Shown here: positions 43,101 to 55,100 of the stretch, piece by piece
Numbering within the stretch: position 1 is the stretch's first letter
How the letters are laid out: the number at the start of each line of letters is the position of its first letter
Origin: Dastarcus helophoroides
Taxonomy: Eukaryota > Arthropoda > Insecta > Coleoptera > Bothrideridae
Reading direction: 5' to 3'
Assembly (NCBI GenBank): GCA_028583605.1
Contig: CM053337.1
Coordinates: 22,943,764 to 23,007,763, forward strand
DNA length: 64,000 nt
The notes under the pieces: model-generated
Database searches by the model: none
What the model saw: the letters and a program-made list of their open reading frames with translations, nothing else
Told to the model about the DNA's origin: nothing
Translations under genes and position numbers: made by a program

Positions 43101-46100
43101 TAATTCAACCGTAAAGTATAGAAATGTCGACTTATTCTCGAAATTTCGAGGAAAAATTCGATATCAAAATCGAAAATTCGACATTAAAGTCGAAATTTGG
43201 ACTTTAATCTCGTAATTTTCAGAAAGAAAAATTAGAAATTTCGAGAAAAAAAGTGGAATTTTCTAGAAAAAAGTCGAAATTTCGAGTGTAAAGTCGAAAT
43301 TTCAAATTTAAAGCCGAAATTTCAAGTTTAAATCCTAAATTTTGAGATTAAAGTCGAAATTTCGAGTTGAAATCCGAAATTTCGAGATTAAAGTCGAAAT
43401 TTCGACATTACAGTCGAAATTTCGAGAAAAAAAGTCGAAATTTCAAAAAAAATCGAAATTTCAAAAAAATAATTAAATTTCGAGAAATAATCGATATCTA
43501 AAAAAATAGTTTTTTTAATCAATGTCCTTTTTACGCTTTTGTAAAATGTCGAAATTTCCAAATATATTTTTTTTTAATCAATGTCCTTACTACGCTTTTG
43601 TAAAATGTCGACTTTGAACTCGAAATTTCGACTTTTTTCTCGAAAATTCTACTTTAACCTTGAAATGTCAAGAAAAAAGTCGAAATGATTGATAGAAAAT
43701 TGAAATTACTCAACGTAGCCTACTGCTAAGTGTCAATATTAAATTGCAAAGGGGTTGGTGCTTAGAATATATTCTTATATTCTAAGGGTTGGTGGAGCGC
43801 AACTTCATCTGCCTAACCTAACCATAGAATAAGAAATTTCGACTTATCTCGAAAATTCGTGAAAAAAAATTGAAATTTCGAGATTAAAGCCAAAATTTCG
43901 ACTTTATCTATGAAATTTCCTCAAAAAAAGTCGAAATTTGGAGAATAAAATAGAAATTTCCACTTTAATCTCGTAATTTCCAGTTTAAACTTTATATTTT
44001 TAAATATATTTTTATTAATTAATGCCCGTTCTACATCTTCGTAAAAAAACCAAAAAGACATAAATAAAAAACAAAGCTAAAAATAAATATATGGATCGGA
44101 TCTTTCTAATTAGGGATAAATAATTAAAATATAAATAATAGTGTTTAAAATCCCAGAAAAAACTTGAAAAACTACAATGTTTCTACTTATAACGAGATGG
44201 CAGGGCGCAAATTTTTTACTTGGTTGTAAATTGTGGAAGTGTACGTAAAGTAATATTGGTGAATTGCTTAACAAACTTATTGTTATTAAATAGTAAAACG
44301 CAAATTACCGTATTTTTGGGTACGGGGTTAATATTTGGACAGTACACCGTACTTTTGTCAGAATTACCGTACATATACGGTAATTACCGTACGTATGGCA
44401 ACACTGGATCAACAGATACTTATTTCAAAAATTTACTTTAGCTTGCCGAACCCAGTTGGAGAATTTTTAAATTATTATTGAATTTACTGTAATTGTTTAC
44501 TTTTGAAAACATTTTTTGACCCACAAATATTTTCAAAAGTAAACAGTTTCAATTATTCAGATAATAATTTAATTACCCTACGAACTGAATGAACTAAATT
44601 TTTGAAATAATTCAAGACGAGTCGATAATAATTGAAAAATTAAAAAACTAGATACGTACTCAGAAAAGCAGGGTGAAGTTTAAATTGGAAGCTATATTTT
44701 ATCATCTCGTCCTTTTTCATAAAATTATTACTACTGCAAGAAACTTCGTAACAGATAATGCCCTTCCGATCACAATCAAAAATCAGAGTTTTTTCTATCG
44801 GAGATGTAACATTGGTCGTATTTCTAACCTCGTCAACGGTCACATTAGCTTGAACGTGACACGGCATGGAATTTTCATTCAGAGAAATCTGAAAAGTTGG
44901 ATAATTAAAAGTGATGACTTTTAGTAGCACGGTGACTAAATTTTTACTCAACCTGCGAGTCTACAATTTCAAAAATTGGATGACCATCAACCTCAACGTC
45001 TGGTATTAGGAGCCTGAGATGTTGCTTTATTGGGCTTGGTCCTAAATTAATCGAGGAAAATTGATGTATGAAAAGGATTTCGTCCCTTAGTTTCGAGTTT
45101 TCGTCCACATAATTTATTGAAGGTGGTAATGAGAGGCTACAACAATAAGAGGGTTAATCAAATATGCATCGGAATTTCTACCATGTCGCTATGGGGGCAT
45201 CGGGAGTGTGCGCATACTCTTAGACATGTTGAGTGGGGATTTAAGGTGACTTCCTGCACTCAAGCGAATTCCGTTCACGCCATTCGTCAATTGTAAAAAC
45301 AATAAGTGAGCAAGAGGTTCATCCGCACGTTGCGCAGCGTCATGTCATTAAGGGTGTAAAGCCCGCCGAAATTCTTCATAGATTAGAAGCACAGTTTGTT
45401 TGAAGAAAACTCCAGTGTAAGAATGGCACAACAAATTTTTATAAGGACGAACCTAAGTTGAAAATGAGCCCCATGCCCGTCATCCTCGGACTAGTTTGAC
45501 TGCGGACAAGTGTTCAACGTTTTTTGGAAGGTGATCGCCGTTTAACTGCTGGTGAAATTGCAGCTCAGATAGGAATAAGCTTTGGTAGTGCTCAATCCAT
45601 CATTACAAATCAGCTGGGGTTTCGAAAATTTCCTACGAGGTGGGTACCTCGTCTTTTGACTGAAGAACAGAAACAACAACGTGGAGATTTGTCAGCGCTA
45701 CCTTGGACGTTTTCAACTTGAAGGGGCAACGTATCGTTACGTGTCATGAGACTTGGCTCCACCGTTACACCCCTGAAGCATGGAGTGGAGAAGAAAGGGG
45801 GAAGGTGCACCCGTCAAGCCAAAAACTCGCGTCACAGGTGGAAGGGTTCTTGCGACAGTGTTTTGGGATTTTAAAGGAGTTGTGCACGTCTATTTTTTGC
45901 ATAAACATGGTACGGTTAATGCTGCTTGCTACTGCCAGCTACTGGATGAATAAAAAAGTACATATCGGCGGAAGAAGCGCGAATTTTCATAAATGTGATT
46001 TTGCTTCACGACAATGCCCGCCCCCACTCAGCCAATCTAACACATTTAAAATTAGAGGAAATGCATTGGGCAACAGTAGAGCACCCTCCTTATAGTCCCG

Positions 46101-49100
46101 TCTTATCACCATGTTTGGACCACTGAAAGAAGCTCTAGGAGGTAAGCGATTTCATGAGGATGCTACTGTTTTTTTTTAAGTTTAATCCACTCGCAAAGGG
46201 TCTCCCATTATGCCTTCAAAGCACTGCGAGTAGGATGCGGAAACAAGGATAGATGACGATGAACCCCCTTCTTAAATGAGGATAGGTTGTAATTTTTGGG
46301 GAAAATCCCTTCTGGTAACGAGTTCCATAGCTTGGAAATTCTATAGAAAAAAGAGTCTCTGTAGATAGAAGTCCTCACTGTGTCAGGCTAAACCGCACAG
46401 GAATTTACTGTCTCCGACTCTCTTGTATGCCTCAAGAATCTTGCCGTTGGAAGGATCAATCCTATTAGTTCTTGCGAGCATCTTCCATGATAGTACTTGC
46501 AGAAAAGAGACAAGTCTTCAATAAAGGATTTGATCCCGGGATTCTGATTTTCGGGATTAAGTTATTTCGATCCCGGGATTTGCGAGCAGCACTGCTTTTG
46601 GGTTGGTATGCTTGTTTCAAATGAAAATCTTGTATCTTAAATTAAAAAAATTGATGATGGGACACCGCACGCGTTGTTATTTCTGAGATTAAGAGGGAGT
46701 AAGGGGGTCAATAAAGTATGACATCGTGTGACAAAGGCGAAACGAGTCATAAGATTCGTGACGTCACAAAATTTAGACGTTTTTTTTGAAGAATTTCACC
46801 TTTTTAAATGTTTCGAATACTTTCGAAAATTTAGTCTTTCTTAAAAATGTAGACTATTGAAAATTTAGATTTTGCTTCCGATATCTTTTTGCAAAATTCA
46901 ATTTTAAAAAAATTTGAGATTTTCTAATAATTTCGACATTTTTCTAGATTTTTTTGAAAATTTCTTCATTTTTCCACTTTCATCTTTTACTCGAAATTTA
47001 AACTTTTGGTGAATGCAGACTAAAAAATTTTCTTATTTCATAATTTCGATACTTTTCTAAAAATTTTGAAAAAAGTAAATATATCAGGGAATCAATATTC
47101 ACAAAAAGTTTAATGTTCGAAAAAAACGTCGATACTTTTTTAAAAATTTTGACTTATTTGGAAAAATGTTCGACGAAGTATTTTCAAAATTTTACTTTTT
47201 TTGAAAATTTTGGCTTTGCCAAGTGTTGATTTTACGAAAATTTAGGCTTTTTTTAGAATATTAATTTTTTTTAAGATTGTTATATTTTCAAAATTTTCGA
47301 TGTTTGAAAATTTTATTCGAAAATGTCAAGTTTTTTGTCAGTTGGACGTTTTTTCAAAGTTTGAATTTTTGAAGTTTTTAAGCTTTCTCAAAATTTCGCT
47401 TTTTTAAAAACTATTTGAAAATTACTATATTTTTTAAATTACAAAAAATTATTATTATTATTCCTAAAAATGTTGACTTTGTTAATTTTCAGCTATTATT
47501 TTTCAAAATTTTGAGTTTTGCACAATACATTTTCTTGAAAATTTGGAGTTTCTTTAAAATTCCATTTTTTGGATAATTACAATTTTTTTTTATTCGGGAA
47601 ATTTTTTCATTATCGGTTTTTTTGAAATTTTCGACTATTTGAACTTTTTTAAATTTCATTTTAAAAAATGTTTGAAAATGTTTACAATTTTATTTGAACA
47701 TTTTGACTATATTTGGAAATTTCAAAAATGTTCCAAAATTTCCCTCTAAAATTTTCGATTTTCTTAAAAAGGTTCTACTTTTTTTTAAATTTCAGCTAAC
47801 CAAAATTTTGATTTTTTCGAAAATTTTAAGTTCAAAATTTGAACCATTTTTTGAATTTTCTAATAATTTTGGGATTTTTTAAATACGAAGACCTTCAGAA
47901 AAATTCATTTTACTTTGAAAATTTGACCATACATTATTCAATTGTTTAAAATTTCGATTTTTTTTTAAAATCTTGACCATTTTTAAAACTGGATGTTACT
48001 AATTTTCAAGATTTTAACCTTTTTGAAAATTACATATTTTTTAAAAAATTTCAAATGTTAAAATTTTTAAAATGTCAATTTTTTCAGTGTTCAAATTTTT
48101 TTTAGAATTTCGACTACTTTTTAAAAATCTTGGAAGTTTTAGTTACCTATAAAAATTTTTACATTATTCAAATTCACGATATTTTCGAAAATTTTAACTT
48201 CTTTTTAAAAATTGTCATTGTTTTCAAAATGTTAAGCTTTTTTTTTTGAAAATTTAAATTTGACTTTTTGACTTTCTTAAATTTCATCTTTCTTTTAAAA
48301 TTTCGTCTTATTTTCTATTTTCAAAAATTTCGTTTTCTCCAAAATCACAATATCTTTCGTTTCGAGATGAAACTCGAAGTGTAGACTGTTTTTTGGAAAT
48401 GTTATTTTAAAACTTGAATCATCTTAATAAATTTTCTATTTTCGTGAAAATTGTACTTAAAAATTTTTTTTTAACAACATAACTGGAGAATTTTTTAAAT
48501 AAATTTGACATGTTCGAAATTTCTATCTCTTTCTGAAACTTTCCAGTTCAAGTTCCCAAAAGTTTTATTTTTTTGAAGTCAACGGTAACATGAAAATTGA
48601 AAGTTTATATTCGAAATTTCAAGTTTTTTCAAAATTAAGAAGTTTTTCGAAAATTTTGCCACCGTTTTCAATTTTACAATTTTTGAAATTGTCGATTTCT
48701 TCAATGTTTGAATTTTTTTCAAATACCCATGTTTTTTAAAATCTTAGCTTTTTCCTGGAAATTTTAACTTTCTACGAAAATTTTCAAGTTTCATTAAAAT
48801 TCTGATGCCTTAACTTCAATTTTTCAATCTTTTTTTTCGTAAATTTCGATTTTTCAAAATGTCTACTCCTTTTCCGATTGTGGTTGTTTTGTTGATAATT
48901 TTGACTTTAAAATTTCGCATTTTTCAAATTTTCGTTTTTTTTAGCGAATTTTAATTATTCCAAAATTTTAACTTTTCAAAATTTTAAGCACTTTTAAAGG
49001 TTTCAAATTTTCTTATAATTTTGGTTTTTCTTCAATATTTAGTCCTTCAAAAAATTCTGCTTTTTTGAAAATTTGGAAATTCCAAGTTAACGATTTTTTT

Positions 49101-52100
49101 AAATGCAGATTTACCTTCAAAACTGAAAATTGGAAAAGAGTTTCGATATTTCTAAAAACAATGTCGATTCTGATTCTTGCACTATTTTACAAATTTGCAT
49201 TTTATTCAAAATCTGGAATTATGGAAATTTTAGGTTTTAATTTTAGAGATTGAAGTGAAGAGAAAATGAGAGAAGAAAATGGAAAAATTTTAAAACAATT
49301 TGACACCTTTTACAAAAGTTTCCGGTTTTTTTACCAATTTTAATTCTTTTTTTATTTAAACCTAAAACAGGAATTTCAATTTTTCTGAAATTTCAGTTCA
49401 AGTTCCCAAAAGTTTTAATTTTTTCAAGTCAACGGTAATATGAAAATTGGAAGTTTATATTCGAAATTTCAAGTTTTTTCAAAATTACGAAGTTTTTCGA
49501 AAATTTTGCCACCGTTTTCAATTTTACAATTTTTGAAATTGTCGATTTCTTCAATGTTTGAATTTTTTTCAAATTCCCATGTTTTTAAAATCTTAGCTTT
49601 TTTTAAATGCAGATTTACTTTCAAAACTGAAAATTGGAAAAGAGTTTCGATATTTCTAAAAACAATGTCGATTCTGATTCTTGCACTATTTTACAAATTT
49701 GCATTTTATTCAAAATCTGGAATTATGGAAATTTTAGGTTTTAATTTTAGAGATTGAAGTGGAAGATCTGAGAAGAAAATGAAAAAATTTCAAAACAATT
49801 GGACACCTTTTCAGGTTTCAGGTTTTTTTACCAATTTTAATTCTTTTTTTATTCAAACCTAAAACAGGAATTTCAATTTTTCTGAAATTTCGATTTTAAA
49901 ACGAAATATGGAGGATAAAATCAAAATGTTCAGATAAAAGTCAAAAGTTCAAGAAGTATATTAAATTTTGAAGTGAGATCCGCAAGTTAAAATTTTGAGT
50001 TAAAATTTGGGGCTTATTTTATAAAATTTGGATGTTATAGGCAAAATTTCGAGAACAAAATGAAAATCCTGAATTTATTAAAATAACATTTTTTGTCAAG
50101 TAAAGGTTGGTGAAATATTAAACAAATAGGATAAAATAGCAAATTTAAATATATAATATACGAAAACTAAACTCAGGGAGAATAGGTGATTTCTAAATTA
50201 AAAAATTATTTGCAAAATATGTGACGTCGGAGTGAAAAAGGTCATACAATTATGACCACCTGTTGCAAGGACGGGGTGGGTCTCAAAAAGTCATGAAATT
50301 CGTGCGATGTAATATATGGATGGCTCCTTAGTTTAAAGAGCTCTTATTGATTCTTTAAAAAGAGTAACTTCAACATAAGAATTGGGTGATTTTAAGCCTA
50401 AAGCACTGAACTAAACACTGTGGCTTGTGATTAAGTCCAAAGAAGGTTTCACCCCTTTACCACATCGGCAATTAAGGGGTGAAACCTTCTTTGGACTTGA
50501 TTTTAAGCCTGGTTAGTCTACTTCTTAAGTCTGATTAATTATATCTGCATTTTTACGTATGCAAGTAGAATACAACATAGACTGCAAATTCATGCAGCCC
50601 TACAGGCGTGTATAGTAAATCATAGGTAGCTGATGAACTATCAACAGTTGAAACACTGCCACCTAGCGAAGCGATTGCACTCTAGGAAAGTTCCCAGAAG
50701 ACAAGGATTCTAATGCGTTTCTACCGTAAAATACGTTGTTTTTTCTCTAAATTTTGATTACGTTGATTGTTTTGATTTGTTGGTTGAAAAGCTAATTTTT
50801 TTAATTTGTAACCTTCGGAATAATCCCGAGATCCCGGAACTGACTGAATATAATCTCGAAATCCCTGGATTAGAAATAAGGATCGGGATCGAATTCCCTA
50901 GTCACCAACCATACGCCTGTGCTCTAGTGTTTCGAAAGAATCGGTCGAACTCCCGTCATCAAATAGGCGAATCGCTCTTCTTTGAATTGAATCCAGGAGA
51001 GCTAAAGTGTGTTTTGGTGCTGAACTCCAAACATGAGAACAGTATTGGCTAGTGTTGGCCTAACTTGAGCTTTGTATAGTGTGAGTAGCTGATAAGATGT
51101 GAAGTACTTTTTAGCTCCAAAAAGAAAGTCTGGCTTCTGAGAGGCGGATTTGTCGAGACATTTGTACGCAATTGGTTGCAAACACGCCTCCCTTCTTATT
51201 ATGATGATGGCATTAAAAAACTTCCAATCCGTTGGGAAAAATGTATAACAAAATAGAAAGTTATGTAGTAAAATAGTTAATAACTTTCACATATGTATCT
51301 TGTACCAATAAATTTTTAAAAACAAATTCAGGTTCATCTGATTTACCCTCGTAAATAAAAGGATAAGTAATCCAGTTGATATGTGCAATCTTCTGTGATG
51401 TTTCTTCAACTGACAAAGGAGCCAATTTTTAGAGGCAAAAAATCAGGTAACAAAAATACCATTTCGAAAAAATTTACTTGCTTACCTATCTAGAGTTATT
51501 TCCGATTTAAAAATCACCGGAACAATTACGTGGGAAACGTTTTTACTTCCCACCTGAGGAACCCCAGAACATTCAATGGAAAAAGTGAAATTAAAAACGC
51601 TTCTGCTTGGATTCAACCTCTTCACATCGAAGTTCAGTTCTTTCTAAAAATCAGCGTAAATAGACACCATAAACTGACATACAAATTTGTCCTCTGAAAC
51701 CAAGAGAGATAGATCTCTCTGAAGATAATAGCTTGGCTATCAAAACGCGTTATTGTGTTTTTTAATTTTTTTTCCTGTTCAGGGAGCAGGATATACTTCT
51801 TCCGGGATTGGACCGTGTCAAAGAACTAAAAATAGGGGTGGACGTTTCGCCCACCATCGTAGGGGGCTTCTTCAGAAACAAAGAGGCAACATACAAGGAA
51901 AAATACAAAAATGAGAAAAGGGAGGACCAAAGTTTAGACAGAAGAGCACGGTAACTCAGTAGGTCCACCATACCACAGCCGAAACTCAGAAGAATTTCGC
52001 CTCTGGTATGGTGGACATACTGAGTTACCGTGCTCTTCTGTCCAAACTTTCTTATCCTTTGTACCAAATTTTTAATTCAGAAGAGTTTCGTTTCTGGTAT

Positions 52101-55100
52101 GGTGGACATACTGAACTACCGTACTCTGATGTTTTGAAATTGGTCCCTTTTTTCATTTTTCATTTTTCATTTTTGTATATTACCTTGTATTTTATTTCTT
52201 TGTTCCTGAAGAAACCCCCTATGATGGTGGGCGAAACGTCGAACACTTTTAGTAGTTCTTTGGCAAGGTCCAATCCCGGAAGAAGTACATCCTGTACTGA
52301 CTCTAGACGTGGAAGCCTTCGTTATCATATTCAAGGGACAGGAGTTGTGTCAATTTTTGAAGATAACCAAGGAGCAGTCTGGCCCTCCAAAGAAAAGACA
52401 TCATAAGTAAAAAGTGATAACCTACATAAGCCTCTTTATCAATCTTGTACCCCATTGGGCACACAAAGGATCCATTCACGGAGCTGCACTCCTTCCTATT
52501 CAAAAGATATATTTCTTCAGGAGCTTTGACCATCAATTGACAATGATAAGCTGGTTCGCCGTAATTGTGGATGGTGACATTAACACCAACCGCTTTGTCA
52601 AAACTATTTATGATTGGAAGCCTAGAAAAACCATTTTAGTCTCTAATTGTAAACATGTGACGTTGACCTAATCAATCAACGTACTTCGTATGGACCACAG
52701 CAGCTATGGATATGTTGGTTTGGCAAATGTCATCCGGTCCACATCCGTGTGAATACGGAATATATTTTCGATCACACTTGTATTTTGAGCTAAAGCTAGC
52801 TTTGTAGCAGAAATTGATCTTGTAAGGAGTCAAATCAATGGACGAACCCTAAAAGAAAACATTTTTTATTTTTGTAGTTTATTGATTGTGATTAAATAAT
52901 AATGAGTATTAAATTCCCACTGAAACCACAAAATAAACAACAACCAGAAGGCTAACTCTCATCATATGACCCCGTTTGAGTCCCGTGACCTTCAAGCCCG
53001 TCTATGTTGAAAATCTATGTTGAAAGTGTCAGTGCAATAGAGATGGCAAGGTCCGAGATTTTAAAGGACTCAAGTCCAGTTATGTATCCATCTCTTGGCC
53101 CTTTTCTTTAGAATTAAAGTATCATATCGTTCTACCAATGTTAGTGCAGGATTTAATTCTTGAAAGAAATTGCTAGAATTACTCTTTTTTTTGGTAGAAC
53201 GGACTGGTCCTTGGTTATCCTTAAAAATTGAAATACAAATCTTTTCCCCTAAAACCAAGAAAGATTAAAAAACACAACAAAGGTTTGGTGGAACGGATTG
53301 GTCCTTGGTTTTCTTCAAAAATTGAAATAATGAACTTGTCCCCTGAAACCAAGAAAGATTTAAAAAACCCAACAAATGTTGTTCTAGATGACAGCCAAGC
53401 TGTCATCTTCAGAGAGAAACGACAGCTTGGCTGTCGAAACGCGTTAGAGCAACCTTTGTTGTGTTTTTTAATCTTTCTTAGTTTCAGAGAACAAGATCTG
53501 TATTTCAATTTTTGCAACAAAGGTTGCTCTAACGTGTTTCGACAGCCAAGCTATCATCTTCAGAGAGAGTTAGAGCAACCTTTGTTGTGTTTTTTAATCT
53601 TTCTTAGTTTCAGAGAACAAGATCTGTATTTCAATTTTTGCAACAAAGGTTGCTCTATCGCGTTTCGACAGCCAAGCTATCATCTTCAGAGAGAGTTAGA
53701 GCAACCTTTGTTGTGTTTTTTAATCTTTCTTGGTTTCAGGGAAAAAGATTTGAATTTCAAATTTAGAATTACTCAAATATTATCAAAACGCAATAATTGA
53801 AATAATCTGCGGTACGCCTATGTAAAAAATCTGTTTTTAAAAATTCACAGGTTGTCGGCTTCGGCCACAAAGATATAAGGCCAGAGTTAACCTTCTGGTT
53901 TTTACTTATTTTATGCTGAAACTGTCCATTTTTTTATTTACATTCAGAGCTTAACCTAAAAAGTCTATTGTTTAAACTCAGAATTTAGATATTTTATGAA
54001 ATCGGGGATGGAAGTTCAAACAAGAAAATATAGAAATTTTGAGAATAAATGGCTTTAAACTTAGACACCCAGCTTTAAGGATAGAATAAAAAAGTCCTTC
54101 CTTAGGGGTTGCTTACGTGGTATGAGTATTTTCCTGCCAAAGTTTGTGGTTTTCATAATTCAGGAAACTCTATAAAAACCAATAGTATTACGAATATATG
54201 TAAAAAAACTCAGATAAGTAGGATAAATGAATTTTTGAGTTAAAACAGGGGTCGGCAAACTATTAAGCCGAAAAAGCTAGCCGCAATAAAGAAAATTGAT
54301 TTCGTGAATTTCAAAGAGTCACACATTATTTCTGATTTTCATTTTATTTTAAAATTAAATCAGATAAATCAGACAAAATATGGGACAGTGACTCATGTAG
54401 TCAAAGCAAAAAATATTCAGTCCTTCTAGACTGAATAGGTCTTTTGATCTTTTACTTTTCAAAATATAGACCTTTATTTCAAAATTTGCCTTTTTTTCGC
54501 AATTTCGACTTTTTTAACTTTTGTCTATATTAGTCCTCTTTTTTAATATCTATTTTGTTCCTAAAAGTGGACTTTGACCCCAAACCTTCCTTTTTTCTGA
54601 AAACTCGAAATTTTGTGAAAATGTTTACTTTTTTCTAATTCTACTTACTGAAATCGTCGACTTATTTAAAGAAAGTTCTTTTTTTGTCAATATTGTAAGA
54701 AAAAGTAAAAATTTGAAGTAATTAGAGATGTTAAGTAAAATGGTTTTTAAAGATTTCAACCTTTTTTCAAAGTTTTCTTTTTTCGAAATTCAGATCTATT
54801 CTAAAATTTCACTTTTTTCCAAAATTACATTTTTGCAACTTTATTTTAAATTGCGGCATTTTTCTAGAACTTTCTGCATTCTTTTTAAAATTCGTCCTTT
54901 TACCAAATTTGGGCATTTTCCCCAAGATTGGTACTTTTACTAAACATTTAAACTTTTATTTATTTTCTACAAATTTGAACTTGTTTTGCAAAATTCGGCT
55001 TTTTTTCGAAATTTCGACTTTTACAATTCGACATTTTAATTGCTTCTGCAAGCTGCGATTTTTTCGACGAAATTTATCTACATATTTTCAAAATGTTTCA

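Larger units (their letters stand above)
46521..50899. mobile_element. hAT-like element with satellite interior, nested in the non-LTR relic
   Basis: AGTCTTCA (46513-46520) and AGTCACCA (50900-50907) match at 6 of 8 positions, and removing the element rejoins the RT reading. Ends are AT-rich then GATCCCGGGATT-type: ATAAAGGATTTGATCCCGGG at the left and the inverse of AGGGAATTCGATCCCGATCC at the right. Subterminal ATCCCGGGATT repeats are common in insect hATs. There is no transposase; 46780-50150 is T-rich satellite. Confidence 0.75.
46171..51165 (-). pseudogene. 5'-truncated non-LTR retrotransposon ORF2 relic, split by a DNA element
   Basis: On the minus strand 51165-50901 reads an RT C-terminal part (FTSYQLLTLYKAQVRPTL and, after shifts, a PKHTL...LLDSIQRRAIRLI-like stretch, ending near HRRMVGD). 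The frame picks up again at 46519 with LSLFCKYYHGRCSQELIGLI and ends SFFYRISKLWNSLPEGIF... RHL, with a stop near 46215. The two pieces are contiguous in related elements, so they are one copy split by 46521-50899. The plus-strand T-run at 46171-46179 is its poly(A) tail. Confidence 0.82.
45148..51351 (+). mobile_element. mariner element split by nested insertions, in an integrin intron
   Basis: Left end AGAGGGTTAATCAAATATGC and right end inverse of CGAGGGTAAATCAGATGAACC are imperfect inverted repeats, with TA at both outer edges. The transposase relic reads on the plus strand and is interrupted at about 46171-51165 by a non-LTR relic. Without the insertions the mariner is about 1.2 kb. Removing the whole element leaves an integrin intron of about 143 bp. 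Confidence 0.88.

Noticed and set aside
51297..51412. Possible integrin exon (KIAHINWITYPFIYEG on the minus strand)
   Set aside because: Its phase does not fit exon 7. The stretch is the 3' end and terminal repeat of the mariner, and exon 7 joins exon 8 perfectly without it.
53185..53762. Regularly spaced repeats that might suggest a CRISPR-like array
   Set aside because: The units are arms of a palindromic retroposon with no unique spacers, in a eukaryotic genome.
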